NCBI RefSeq assembly: GCF_003415675.1 | Contig: NZ_QFZK01000001.1 | Coordinates: forward strand, 717,321-781,320 | Reading direction: 5' to 3' | DNA: 64,000 nucleotides | DNA from: Rhodoferax lacus | Lineage (GTDB): Bacteria; Pseudomonadota; Gammaproteobacteria; Burkholderiales; Burkholderiaceae_C | Program-made: the position numbers and the translations under genes | In this document: positions 19,901 through 28,575 of the stretch, piece by piece | Layout of the letters: every line of letters starts with the position of its first letter | How positions within the stretch are numbered: position 1 is the first letter of the stretch | The notes under the pieces: model-generated | Database searches by the model: none | What the model was told of the DNA's origin: nothing | What the model saw: the letters and a program-made list of their open reading frames with translations, nothing else

Positions 19901-22267
19901 CTAGAACTTCATGATGTAGGCAACACCGAAGAAGTTGGTCGTCTGGTCCTGCTTCAGGCTGACGGTGGTGCCGTCAGAGTAGACGAAGGGCACGCCGTTG
20001 TAGCCGTAACTCCACTCGTTGAGCTTGGCTTGCTGGCTGACCAGGACCGCCTTGATGGAAGACTTCTTGTCCAGCGTGTACTTGGCAAACAGGCTCAGTG
20101 TGGTGGTCTGGTAGACCACATCGGGCAGGCCGACTGCTGCCTGTTGCAGGTTGGCCGCGCTGGCTGCTGCGCCCGTGTTGGTTGGGGAGGCGGCAATACC
20201 GTACTTGGTTGTGTCGTTCAGATACTCCACATTGGCGCCTACCTCCAGTCGACCGGTGGGAGACCCCACCACACCCAGACCCAAGGCGTCACTGTTGGAC
20301 TTGATGTCGGCCAGATAGCCCGTGCTGTGGTTGACCTTCAGGTCCTGCACACCCTGGGACAGGTAGCCGGTCAGCTTCCAGGCCTCGCTCAGGGCGTACT
20401 GGGCATCAATGCTGTAGATCGATGAACCGGTTTCGCGCCACCCCTTGCCACCTGCAACCGCGCTGGCAGCGGTTGAATTTTTATCGGTGCCGTTTTCCGC
20501 ATAGAACTGCACTTCCAAAGCGTCCGTTGGCGTCCAATTGGCGGAGAGCTTGACCTTCTCACGGTCAATATCAGCCATGTTCATGGGGAAGGCATTCGTC
20601 GCGTTCAAGGCGATGAACTGGCTTGCCGGAGCCGTCTTGCCATAGCCCAGTCCGGCATTGACGAACGCAGCGCTGTTGCTCAGGCTTGTCCAGTCGGACC
20701 CCGTGCGTTTGGAATTGGAATATCCAATTGCGCCGGTAAAGGTTTCCGACACCGAGCGGCGCAGCTCCAGCCGGTAACCGTTCTCTTCGTTCTTGGCGCG
20801 CACGGCACCCAAACCAGCCAGTTCCTCTTCCGTGATGGACACGGGCACCGGACGGTCGTAGCTGGTGTAGTCAAGACCCACTGTTCCGCGCAGATCCGCG
20901 GGCAACTGGTAAGAGGCCTCGAGCTTGCCTGTCAGCTTGGTGGAGGAGGCGCGGTAGTTGAACCAGGACCGGTTCACATAGGTACGGGGCGTGGTTGTGG
21001 GCAAGATCTCGCCACCCTCGACGTTGTACAGCGCCTCTGGGGTGTGGTCGTCCTTGTCCTCATAGCGCACGTTGGCCAGAAGGGACAGCTTTGGCAGAGG
21101 ACGCGAGGTGATACCAATCTGCAGCAGATTGGTGTCCACCACGCCCCCCAGGTTGCTCACCCCGGCGGGGGCACCGAGCAGGCCCATGCTGGCAAAGTCT
21201 TCGGTTTGCGTGGCGTGGGTATATGCGTAGCGAAAGTTGATGTTCGTGCTGGGCGCCAGTTTGGCGTTGCCCGACAGATAGAACTGGTGGGCTTCGTTGT
21301 CCGGGGCCAATGCCATGGGCAACTGCAACACATTTTGCAGGCTGGTTCCGCCACCGGCTATGACGGTGCTGGGCACTGCGGGAAACAGCGTGCCCAGATT
21401 CCCGGAAGGGTTGTACAGCAGGTTGGGCACCACTGCCCGCAGGCTGCCGTTGGCATTGTTGTAGAAGGAACCGTAATAGCCAGTGCTGAGGTTGTAGCCC
21501 TGGCCGGCGTAGTTGAGCTTGATCTCCAACTGTTTGGTGGTGGAGTTGACCGGCTCGTCCAGCAGCAGCAAGGCGTATTTTTGATTCGTCGCGCTCTGGG
21601 TAATGGCTGCATTGGAGGGGCCACCGCACACATAGGCTGCGCAGTCATAGCCCCGGCTGATGGCGCGGTCGCCCTTCTTGTCTTCGTTCTTGAAGCTCAC
21701 CTCGAACTGCAGGTTGGAACTGATCCACTTCTCGCCTGCCAGACCCAAGCCAATGCGCTGGAGCTTGAAGTCCTGGTCTGCACCCGTGCCTGGCTTGCCC
21801 ACGCTGCCCACTGTGGTGCCGGCCGCCAGGGGGACCACATTATTGACGGTGGTACCGAGGCCGGTGAGGCCGGTATTGAGGGTTCTGGGGTCGCGCCGAA
21901 CCAGTTCGTAATAGTCCAGCGAATACTTCCAGTCGCCCTGCTTCTCGCGTGCAAAGCTGAGCTCGCGGCTTTCCAGCCCCAGATCGCGCCCCTTGATGAT
22001 CATGACGACACCGCTGGCATCGTCGCGCTTGGTGCTGTCGATATCGAGTTGCAGCACCGCCTCTTCATTGCGCCGCCCGTTGTACTGCCCCATCAAGGAG
22101 GCATCCCGCTTGCCGCCGTTGATGATGCCGGCACCCACGCTGACAGTGCTGTCCGGCGTGGTCAGTTCGGCCGCGTCAGCCTGTGCAAATGCCGGGGCGC
22201 AGGCCGCCACTACGGCCATGGAAACCAGCGTTCTGCTAAACGAGAAGGTTTGCTTGTTGATGTTCAT
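19901..22267 (-). CDS. MtrB/PioB-family outer-membrane beta-barrel porin for decaheme cytochrome
   Basis: Large outer-membrane barrel that sheathes an MtrA-type cytochrome so electrons can cross the outer membrane. The 788 residues begin with a Sec signal peptide ending AFA and end in an aromatic-terminated strand (YIMKF), as in barrel proteins assembled by Bam. Alternating amphipathic strands run through the whole length. It is longer than Shewanella MtrB (about 700) and nearer PioB-type lengths. The N-terminal CxxC described for Shewanella MtrB is absent; the mature chain has a CAAYVC pair instead. It lies 45 bp downstream of the decaheme gene, with AAGGTGAT as ribosome site. Confidence 0.93.
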   Translation of the reverse strand: MNINKQTFSFSRTLVSMAVVAACAPAFAQADAAELTTPDSTVSVGAGIINGGKRDASLMGQYNGRRNEEAVLQLDIDSTKRDDASGVVMIIKGRDLGLESRELSFAREKQGDWKYSLDYYELVRRDPRTLNTGLTGLGTTVNNVVPLAAGTTVGSVGKPGTGADQDFKLQRIGLGLAGEKWISSNLQFEVSFKNEDKKGDRAISRGYDCAAYVCGGPSNAAITQSATNQKYALLLLDEPVNSTTKQLEIKLNYAGQGYNLSTGYYGSFYNNANGSLRAVVPNLLYNPSGNLGTLFPAVPSTVIAGGGTSLQNVLQLPMALAPDNEAHQFYLSGNAKLAPSTNINFRYAYTHATQTEDFASMGLLGAPAGVSNLGGVVDTNLLQIGITSRPLPKLSLLANVRYEDKDDHTPEALYNVEGGEILPTTTPRTYVNRSWFNYRASSTKLTGKLEASYQLPADLRGTVGLDYTSYDRPVPVSITEEELAGLGAVRAKNEENGYRLELRRSVSETFTGAIGYSNSKRTGSDWTSLSNSAAFVNAGLGYGKTAPASQFIALNATNAFPMNMADIDREKVKLSANWTPTDALEVQFYAENGTDKNSTAASAVAGGKGWRETGSSIYSIDAQYALSEAWKLTGYLSQGVQDLKVNHSTGYLADIKSNSDALGLGVVGSPTGRLEVGANVEYLNDTTKYGIAASPTNTGAAASAANLQQAAVGLPDVVYQTTTLSLFAKYTLDKKSSIKAVLVSQQAKLNEWSYGYNGVPFVYSDGTTVSLKQDQTTNFFGVAYIMKF

Positions 22268-22312
22268 GGTAGATCACCTTATTAACCAATTTTTTAAAAG
22301 TACAGGCGGCTA

Positions 22313-23296
22313 TCAACGGAAGTTGAACTGCGGCGTGGGGTTGGTGGCTGCCGGGTTGTTGGTGCCATGCACCTGGGTGTGGCAATTCATGCAGGAACGC
22401 CCCTGCGTCACATTGATCTTGCTCTTGCCCGTTGTGTTGGTATTGGTGCTTGTGTTGAGTGCGCTCTGTGCACCCGCCAGCTGGGGAATGAACCCGCCGT
22501 GTGGTGTGTGGCACTGGTGGCACAGGAAGGGCGGACGGGCCTTGAGCATGCTCTCCACCACGGTTCCGTGCGGGTTGTGGCAGTTGGAGCAGTCTTCGCT
22601 CACCGGCTCATGGTTGTGCACGAAGGGGCCGCGCTTTTCCATGTGGCAGGTGTAGCAGGTGTCCACCACGCTGTCGCGCTTCATCAGCTTGGGGCCCACC
22701 GAGCCGTGCGCATTGTGGCAATCCGAGCAGGTCATCTTGCCTTCGGGAATGGGGTGGTGCGAGGGCTTGTTGACCTGGGTGCGCTGCTCCTTGTGGCATG
22801 CAAAGCAGACTTCGGCCTGGGTTTGTTTGTCGCGCACCTTGTCGTGCCCGGTGTGCACTTCGTGGCAGGACGTACAGGCCACATCACGCGCCTGGTGAAC
22901 ACTTCCTTCCCAATGGGAACGCTTGGCGTCCTTCTGGTGGCAGGACAGGCAGGCCTCATTGCGTTCAGCCACGGGCGTCAGGCTGCGCTTGCCAAAGGAA
23001 CGGTCGGGTGCGGGTGGCTTGGCGCTGCCTTTGTAGCCCATGTGGGCGGCGCTGTCGCCGTGGCAACTGGTGCAACTGGGGGTGCGGGCATCGGCTCGCA
23101 CACCATGGCGCGTCTTGCCAATCTTGAGCACTTCGGGGCTGTCGCCCTCGTCGTGGCAGGCGGTGCATTTGGCGTCGCCATTGAGCACCAGGTCATCCGC
23201 AGCCATGGCTGCAGAGCCGCCCAGCAAGGCGCTGCCCAGCGCCGCGACCTGCATGGCCGTCAGCAGCCACTGCTTGATTCTTGTGAAATTTTTCAT
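22313..23296 (-). CDS. Decaheme c-type cytochrome, MtrA/PioA/DmsE family
   Basis: Periplasmic multiheme wire that inserts into the MtrB-type porin. The 327-residue precursor has a Sec signal peptide (cleavage near AMA-AD) and exactly ten CxxCH haem sites: CTACH, CTSCH, CLSCH, CTSCH, CFACH, CSDCH, CYTCH, CSNCH, CHQCH and CMNCH. Extra histidines such as TRHGV and EVHTGH can serve as distal ligands. The ATG at 23296 has GGGG 6 bases upstream; the longer frame start has no signal-peptide logic. Spacing and the C-terminal HGTNNP region are as in DmsE/MtrA proteins. No surface decaheme partner is encoded nearby. Confidence 0.95.
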   Translation of the reverse strand: MKNFTRIKQWLLTAMQVAALGSALLGGSAAMAADDLVLNGDAKCTACHDEGDSPEVLKIGKTRHGVRADARTPSCTSCHGDSAAHMGYKGSAKPPAPDRSFGKRSLTPVAERNEACLSCHQKDAKRSHWEGSVHQARDVACTSCHEVHTGHDKVRDKQTQAEVCFACHKEQRTQVNKPSHHPIPEGKMTCSDCHNAHGSVGPKLMKRDSVVDTCYTCHMEKRGPFVHNHEPVSEDCSNCHNPHGTVVESMLKARPPFLCHQCHTPHGGFIPQLAGAQSALNTSTNTNTTGKSKINVTQGRSCMNCHTQVHGTNNPAATNPTPQFNFR

Positions 23297-23361
23297 ATCT
23301 ACCCCTGTTCTTTCAATGGAACGACTTGTTGTTTTGTTGCTGCAGCAGCCTGAAAGGAGCA

Positions 23362-23381
23362 GCGGCATTTCGGAATGCCGC
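23362..23381. promoter_or_regulatory. Intercistronic hairpin between monoheme and decaheme cytochrome genes
   Basis: Perfect 8-bp stem GCGGCATT/AATGCCGC with a 4-base loop in the 117-bp spacer, without a T-run. Such structures can protect the upstream message or reduce read-through, giving more of the small cytochrome than of the decaheme protein. Confidence 0.5.
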
Positions 23382-23413
23382 GAGCGCCGGGCCTGCTGCC
23401 CGCATGGGCGAAC

Positions 23414-23785
23414 TTACTGCGCCAGAATCCAGTCGATCAGGTTCTTGATCGCCTTGGGGTCCTTGCTGTCGATGATCTTGTGCTCTTCTTCCGAGCCATC
23501 TTCCAACTTGACCTTGGGACCGGTGGTGATGTTCTTCAGGATCTTCTCTTCGCCTTCAGCCATCTTGCCCTTGTACTTGGCCGCTACTTTCTTGTAGGAA
23601 GGCCCTTTTTTGGTCTTGTCAACGGCATGGCACTTGGTGCAATCATTTTTCTTGGCCAGGGCCAGGGCGGCATCGGCATCCACTTCGGCTGCCAGCACGC
23701 CGGAAGAAATGCACAACAGGCCCATTGCCACGAGCGGTGCAAGCACTTTGAATGCCTTGGCAGGATTGGCGAAATTAGTTGTCAT
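23414..23785 (-). CDS. Small monoheme cytochrome c lacking an obvious Met ligand
   Basis: A 123-residue periplasmic cytochrome: signal peptide to about residue 33 (VLAA), one haem site CTKCH (Cys49, Cys52, His53), and the class I pattern AVDKTKKGPSYKKVAAKYKGK. In relatives a Met about 45 residues after the haem His supplies the sixth ligand. Here that region reads GSEEEHKIIDSKD with no Met; the only mature Met is Met75 and His102 is well placed. Bis-His or Lys ligation is therefore possible. First of the three cytochrome/porin genes, it is a natural candidate for the periplasmic shuttle to or from the decaheme conduit. Confidence 0.9.
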   Translation of the reverse strand: MTTNFANPAKAFKVLAPLVAMGLLCISSGVLAAEVDADAALALAKKNDCTKCHAVDKTKKGPSYKKVAAKYKGKMAEGEEKILKNITTGPKVKLEDGSEEEHKIIDSKDPKAIKNLIDWILAQ

Positions 23786-23893
23786 GACGGATTCCTTCGG
23801 TGAAAAGTACTTTTTAGCGTTTACGAATGTTTACACATGAGCATTGTTGCTTTACGTGCAAGCCGTGGCTATAGGAACCCGACGAGAATAGGC

Positions 23894-23909
23894 ATAGGAA
23901 TATTCCTAT
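23894..23909. promoter_or_regulatory. 16-bp palindrome upstream of cytochrome operon, candidate response-regulator site
   Basis: ATAGGAATATTCCTAT is perfectly symmetric and centred about 116 bp before the monoheme cytochrome start. Further half-sites (TAGGAA, CCTATTC) follow within 30 bp. A NarL-type regulator encoded immediately upstream is the obvious candidate binder. Confidence 0.6.
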
Positions 23910-23950
23910 ATTCGAGATGCCGGACCAGCGCATGCCGGTCGGAGGGGAAG

Positions 23951-24595
23951 TCAGCGGTCGGTCAGACCGTGTTCGATGGCGTAGCGGACCATGTCCACCT
24001 GTGTAGACATGTTCATTTTTGCCAGAATGTGCGTTTTGTGTGTGCTGACTGTCTTGACGCTGAGTGACAGTTCCTCGGCGATGGCCGTGAGGCCAAAGCC
24101 CCGCACGATGCGGCTGAAGACGTCAAACTCCCGGTCCGTCAGCAGGGTGTGCAAAGGCTTGTTGCTTTGCGTCTGGGGCGCGATGTCGCTGGCCAGCAGT
24201 TCGGCCACCTTGGGGCTGATGAAAATGCCGCCGGAGGCCACCTTGCGCATGGCAGGAAGCAGCCAGTCGGTATCGCCTTCCTTGGACAGGTAACCAGAGG
24301 CACCGGCGCGTATGGCCCGCACCGCGTACTGCTCCTCGTGGTGCATGCTGAAGATCAGGATGGGCAGTTTGGGCCGCTCGGCCTTGACCAGCTTGATCAG
24401 CTCCAGGCCGTTGCGCCCTGGCATGGATATGTCCAATACCAGCAGGCTCCAGTCCCGGGCCCGCACACGCTCCATCACGGCTATGCCGTTGGCAGCCTCG
24501 CCGGCCACCACCAGGTCATCGGTATCGGCCAAAATTTTGCGCAAGCCATCGCGGATGATGGCGTGGTCATCGGCAACCAACACTTCCAGCTTCAT
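23951..24595 (-). CDS. NarL/FixJ-type response regulator
   Basis: A 214-residue regulator with a receiver domain (phospho-acceptor Asp55 in LLVLDISMPG; acidic pair Asp9-Asp10) and a LuxR-type helix-turn-helix (about 150-210, LTDREFDVFSRIVRGFGLTAIAEELSLSVKTVSTH). Its start overlaps the kinase stop by 4 bases, so the two form a cognate pair. The next gene downstream is the monoheme cytochrome after a 165-bp spacer holding a palindrome, which suggests it switches the electron-conduit genes. The regulatory link is inferred from position. Confidence 0.93.
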   Translation of the reverse strand: MKLEVLVADDHAIIRDGLRKILADTDDLVVAGEAANGIAVMERVRARDWSLLVLDISMPGRNGLELIKLVKAERPKLPILIFSMHHEEQYAVRAIRAGASGYLSKEGDTDWLLPAMRKVASGGIFISPKVAELLASDIAPQTQSNKPLHTLLTDREFDVFSRIVRGFGLTAIAEELSLSVKTVSTHKTHILAKMNMSTQVDMVRYAIEHGLTDR

Positions 24596-26625
24596 TCTGT
24601 TTCCTCTGTTTCCCGCAGGGCTGCCAGTGGCACGGACATGGAAATGGTGGTCCCCTCGCCCGCCTGGCTGACGATATCAAAGACACCGCCAACGGCCGTG
24701 CAACGCTCCCGCATACCCACCAGCCCGACTCCACCCTGGCGGGACGCGCTGTCAAACCCTACTCCGTTGTCCTGAATTTTCAGGACCACCATGCCATCGA
24801 TTTCGGTCAGGGAGATGCTCACCTGCGTGCCCTGGGCATGGCGCACCACATTGGTCAGCGCCTCCTGGACAATACGGAACAACGCCGTGGCCAATTCATT
24901 GTCCTTGATCAGGGCGCCCGCCTGCAGGTCCAGCGTCACCTCCAGGCCGCTGTGGCGGGTAAATTCGCGCGTTTGCCAGGTCAGTGCCTCGGCAAAGTCC
25001 CGGTCATCCAACACACGGGGACGCAGCTCGGCTGCAATGCGGCGCACCGAGGCAATCGCCCCGTCCAGCTGGTAGCGCATGTCATCTACATTTTGGGCTG
25101 CCGTCTCACGCCCGTCCTTGATGCGGTTGCCCAGCCAGGACAGGCTGAGCTTCAGGCCGGTGAGCTGCTGACCGAGGTCATCATGCAGCTCGCGGGAGAT
25201 GCGGGTGCGCTCCTGTTCGCGCACCTGGGTGAGCGAATTGGAGAGCTCCCGCAGTTGGCGGTTGGCCTCGCGCAGGCCCTGCTCGGCCTTGTGCTTCTCG
25301 GTGGCGTCACGCAAAACGGCCGTCAGTTGCAGGTGGCCGTCCACCACCGATTTGGAGAATGTCGATTCAATCGGAAACACGGTGCCGTCAGCCCGCAAAC
25401 CCACGATGTTGCGGGTGGGCACCACCGTACGGGGCAGGTCATGGTCGGGGCCCGTAAACTGCTGCATATGACCTTCGTGCACGCGGCGCAGGTTGGCCGG
25501 GATCAAGATGTCCAGCGGACGGCCCAGGGTGTCCTTGGCCAGGCGCCCGAACATCAGCTCGGCTGCAGGATTGAACAGCAGAATGACCATGCGCTCGTCC
25601 ACCGCAACGATGGCGTCCATCACCGAGTCCACCGTGTGCTGGTAGCGGTCATTGGCGGAATTGAGCGCCTCCGTCAGGGCCTCCTTGCGCTGCAGCTTGC
25701 TGATCAGGTAAACGGATACCATGGCTGTAAACACGCTCACCAGCAGAACGCCCACGGCCACGGGAATGGCAGTTTCCCGCCAGGGCTGCAGGCTCTGCTC
25801 CTCCACATCCGTGACAGCCAACAGCAGTGGAAAGTTCGCCAGCCTGCCCACAACCAGCTTCTCGTTGCCACCGGACGCATTGCGCTGACTCAGGATGCTT
25901 ATTTCGTTGGGCTTGCCAGGCACTGTATTGCCCTGAAACTCCGGAGCCACACGGCCCATGGCGTCTTCCCGGTGCGGCAGACTGGCCACCAGGGTACCGT
26001 CAGACATATAGACGCTGACAGGCCGCGCGTAGTCCAGTTGCACACCGTTAAAGCTTTTTTCCAAATCGGCAATGCTGATGGCAGCAACCGCCACCCCCAT
26101 GAAGCTGCCGTCTTTGGCGGACAACCGGCGCGCGAGGTACAGCGTCCAGCTGTTGTCGATGCGGTTGCGAACCGGCTTGTCTAAATAGGCGATATCGGGC
26201 CGGCCCTCGGCAAACACCTTGAAATACGCACGATCCGCCAGCGACAGGTCGGCAATGACTTGCTCGCGCGAGGAATTGACCAGCATCCCGTTCTCATCCA
26301 CCAAAAAAATGGAACTCAGGTTTTTCAGCCCCGACACGCGGGCATTGAGCAGCAGCCGAACCAGCCTGCTGTCCAGTGGAAGCTGCCGCCCGAAGGGCGA
26401 TGCCAGGCGCTCCTGCACGCCCTGCAACACCAGGTCCGCACTGGTGAAGTTCTTCTCCGTCTGCTCCATGAGCATCTGGGCCAGGCTTTGTGTCTCCTGC
26501 TGTGAATGCTGCAACTCACGCGCACGCAAGCTCAGCAGCAAGGAGGCGGCCGACAGCACGATCGCGGTGATCGTGATGGTGGCCAGAATGGCTACCGACC
26601 TGACGGGTCTTACCTGAAGGGACAT
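24592..26625 (-). CDS. Cache-PAS sensor histidine kinase (HisKA_3 type)
   Basis: Inner-membrane kinase of 677 residues: TM1 (about 11-33), a periplasmic double-Cache-type sensor (about 40-275), TM2 (about 286-308), a cytoplasmic PAS domain (about 320-440, DSVMDAIVAVDERMVILLFNP), a HisKA_3 dimerisation domain with phospho-His near 480 (RISRELHDDLGQQ) and a NarX/DegS-type ATPase domain (DNGVGFD, GGVGLVGMRERC). Cache domains bind small periplasmic ligands; the PAS may add a redox or haem input, though no haem motif is visible. It sits 15 bp after the thioredoxin-like gene. Confidence 0.93.
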   Translation of the reverse strand: MSLQVRPVRSVAILATITITAIVLSAASLLLSLRARELQHSQQETQSLAQMLMEQTEKNFTSADLVLQGVQERLASPFGRQLPLDSRLVRLLLNARVSGLKNLSSIFLVDENGMLVNSSREQVIADLSLADRAYFKVFAEGRPDIAYLDKPVRNRIDNSWTLYLARRLSAKDGSFMGVAVAAISIADLEKSFNGVQLDYARPVSVYMSDGTLVASLPHREDAMGRVAPEFQGNTVPGKPNEISILSQRNASGGNEKLVVGRLANFPLLLAVTDVEEQSLQPWRETAIPVAVGVLLVSVFTAMVSVYLISKLQRKEALTEALNSANDRYQHTVDSVMDAIVAVDERMVILLFNPAAELMFGRLAKDTLGRPLDILIPANLRRVHEGHMQQFTGPDHDLPRTVVPTRNIVGLRADGTVFPIESTFSKSVVDGHLQLTAVLRDATEKHKAEQGLREANRQLRELSNSLTQVREQERTRISRELHDDLGQQLTGLKLSLSWLGNRIKDGRETAAQNVDDMRYQLDGAIASVRRIAAELRPRVLDDRDFAEALTWQTREFTRHSGLEVTLDLQAGALIKDNELATALFRIVQEALTNVVRHAQGTQVSISLTEIDGMVVLKIQDNGVGFDSASRQGGVGLVGMRERCTAVGGVFDIVSQAGEGTTISMSVPLAALRETEETE

Positions 26626-26640
26626 GGTTGGCTGGCCTGC

Positions 26641-27168
26641 TTATTTTTTGGCTGGCAGGCGGCTGCCAATCCAGCGGGCCGCTTCGGCATCATCCCATTC
26701 GCGGGCACCAGAATATTTCGCCAGCACCCGCCCATTGGCGTCCACCAGGATGGTCAGCGGCAGGCGCTCGGCGCCCAGCATGTTCTCCAACTCCAGCGCA
26801 CGGTCGATGTAATGGTTCAAGGTGGCATTGGCCTGCTGCAAATAGCGCTTGGCTGCGGGCTCGCTGTCGTCGGTGGAAATACCGATCACCGTGAAGCGCT
26901 TGCCCTCCTCGCGCCAGGCCAGGCGCTCCAGCGAACCCATCTCCTGGCGGCAGGGGCCGCACCAACTGGCCCACACATTGATCAACAGCGGCTTGCCACG
27001 GTACTGCGACAGCAGGCGGTCCGGGCCATTGAGCCCGCGCATTTTGGCCTCGCGCAGGGTGGCGCCGGGCTCAACCTCACCTGGCGTTTTGGCCCACGCC
27101 CCTTGCACTTGCAGAAGTACAAGCACCCAGAGCGTGGCAAGCAGCAGCCCAATACGTTTTCTTTGCAT
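26641..27168 (-). CDS. TlpA-like periplasmic thiol:disulfide oxidoreductase
   Basis: A 175-residue exported thioredoxin-fold protein: signal peptide ending near GAWA, active site WCGPC in INVWASWCGPCRQEMGSLE, and the cis-proline region RLPLTILVD. Such proteins (TlpA, CcmG/ResA) reduce disulfides in apocytochromes before haem attachment. Placement ahead of a kinase, regulator and cytochromes with 21 haem-site cysteines fits a dedicated maturation helper. There is no strong ribosome site before the ATG, and the gene lies only 22 bp after scoB on the same strand, so read-through from scoAB is possible. Confidence 0.9.
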   Translation of the reverse strand: MQRKRIGLLLATLWVLVLLQVQGAWAKTPGEVEPGATLREAKMRGLNGPDRLLSQYRGKPLLINVWASWCGPCRQEMGSLERLAWREEGKRFTVIGISTDDSEPAAKRYLQQANATLNHYIDRALELENMLGAERLPLTILVDANGRVLAKYSGAREWDDAEAARWIGSRLPAKK

Positions 27169-27190
27169 AGGGCTTGAACATAGCAGATGC

Positions 27191-27829
27191 TCAGATCAGC
27201 GGCACACCGGTCTTGCTTTGCAGCAGTTCCAGCGTCACGTCGGGCGCCAGTTCCACCACCTTCAGGCCTTGGGGCGTCACGTCCATCACGGCCAGGTCGG
27301 TGATGATGCGGTCCACCACGCCCACGCCGGTGAGCGGCAGGGTGCAGTGGGGAAGAATCTTCAGATCCTCGGTGCCGTCTTTTTTCTTGGCCACGTGTTC
27401 CATCAGCACGATCACGCGCTTCACACCGGCCACCAGGTCCATGGCGCCGCCCATGCCCTTGACCATCTTGCCCGGGATCATCCAGTTGGCCAGGTCGCCC
27501 TGGGCGCTGACCTGCATGGCACCCAGAATGCTCAGGTTGATCTTGCCGCCGCGGATCATGGCAAAGCTCTCGTGGCTGCCAAAGATGCTGGAGCCCGGCA
27601 GCGTGGTCACCGTCTGCTTGCCGGCGTTGATCAGGTCGGCATCCACTTTGTCATCGGTCGGAAAGGGGCCAATGCCCAGCATGCCGTTTTCGGACTGCAG
27701 CCAGACTTCCTTGGTGGTGGGCACATGGTTGGCCACCAGGGTGGGAATGCCGATGCCGAGGTTCACATAGAAACCGTCTTCCAGCTCTTGCGCCGCACGT
27801 GCGGCCATTTGGTCTTGATTCCAGCCCAT
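27191..27829 (-). CDS. scoB: 3-oxoacid CoA-transferase subunit B
   Basis: Beta subunit of succinyl-CoA:acetoacetate-type CoA-transferase, which activates ketoacids in ketone-body or butanoate breakdown. The 212 residues carry the catalytic Glu motif SENGMLGIG and [18 protein letters not shown]. The ATG at 27829 has AGGAG 8 bases before it; a TTG two codons upstream is rejected. The gene starts 2 bp after scoA. The AtoA or PcaJ families are close relatives, so the exact 3-oxoacid is uncertain. Confidence 0.9.
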   Translation of the reverse strand: MGWNQDQMAARAAQELEDGFYVNLGIGIPTLVANHVPTTKEVWLQSENGMLGIGPFPTDDKVDADLINAGKQTVTTLPGSSIFGSHESFAMIRGGKINLSILGAMQVSAQGDLANWMIPGKMVKGMGGAMDLVAGVKRVIVLMEHVAKKKDGTEDLKILPHCTLPLTGVGVVDRIITDLAVMDVTPQGLKVVELAPDVTLELLQSKTGVPLI

Positions 27830-27831
27830 GG

Positions 27832-28539
27832 TCAAACTCCTGCTTTTTCGGTGATGGTTCTCTTCTCGATGCGCTTTTCCGGGTTGGCGTTGAGCACAAT
27901 GCGGTGCACATAAATGCCGGGCAGGTGCACCGAGTCGGGCTCCATGCTGCCGGTCTCCACAATCTCTTCGACTTCCACCACGGTGATCTTGCCGGCCATG
28001 GCCACGGCCGGATTGAAGTTGCGCGCGGTAAAGCGGAACTGCAGATTGCCCGACTTGTCGGCGCGGTGCGCCTTGACCAGGGACACCTCAGGCAGCAGTG
28101 CACGTTCCATGACATAGGTCTCGCCATCAAACTCGCGCAGTTCCTTGCCCTCGGCCACCAAAGTGCCCACACCGGTCTTGGTAAAGAAGGCGGGGATGCC
28201 AGCGCCACCGGCACGCAGCTTCTCGGCCAGCGTGCCCTGGGGCGTGAACTCCAGCGCCAGCTCACCGGCCAGGTACTGGCGCTCGAACTCTTTGTTTTCG
28301 CCCACGTAGCTGGAGATCATCTTCTTGATCTGGCGGGTCTCCAACAGCTTGCCCAGGCCGAATCCGTCGACACCGGCGTTGTTGGAAATCACGGTCAGGT
28401 CTTTGACGCCGGTGTCCTTGAGCGCATCGATCAGCGCCTCGGGAATGCCGCACAAACCAAAACCGCCAACGGCCATGAGCTGGCCGTCCTGCACGATGCC
28501 TTCAAGCGCGGCTGCCGCGCTGGGGTAAATCTTGTTCAC
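27832..28539 (-). CDS. scoA: 3-oxoacid CoA-transferase subunit A
   Basis: Alpha subunit of the CoA-transferase, 235 residues, with the CoA-transferase I signature [17 protein letters not shown]. The GTG at 28539 is chosen because a full AGGAGG lies 8 bases before it and the protein then begins [19 protein letters not shown], as in ScoA relatives; the longer frame adds 17 unrelated residues. It is divergent from a PAS-LuxR regulator, with a dyad in the spacer. Confidence 0.9.
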   Translation of the reverse strand: MNKIYPSAAAALEGIVQDGQLMAVGGFGLCGIPEALIDALKDTGVKDLTVISNNAGVDGFGLGKLLETRQIKKMISSYVGENKEFERQYLAGELALEFTPQGTLAEKLRAGGAGIPAFFTKTGVGTLVAEGKELREFDGETYVMERALLPEVSLVKAHRADKSGNLQFRFTARNFNPAVAMAGKITVVEVEEIVETGSMEPDSVHLPGIYVHRIVLNANPEKRIEKRTITEKAGV

Positions 28540-28575
28540 TGCACTGTCCTCCTGTATGGGCGAAGCCCTTACGAT

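Noticed and set aside
19812..27168. Possible MtrC/OmcA surface cytochrome or CymA-like quinol oxidase in the electron-conduit locus
   Set aside because: Looked for further CxxCH-rich frames on both strands; only the decaheme and monoheme genes carry haem sites.
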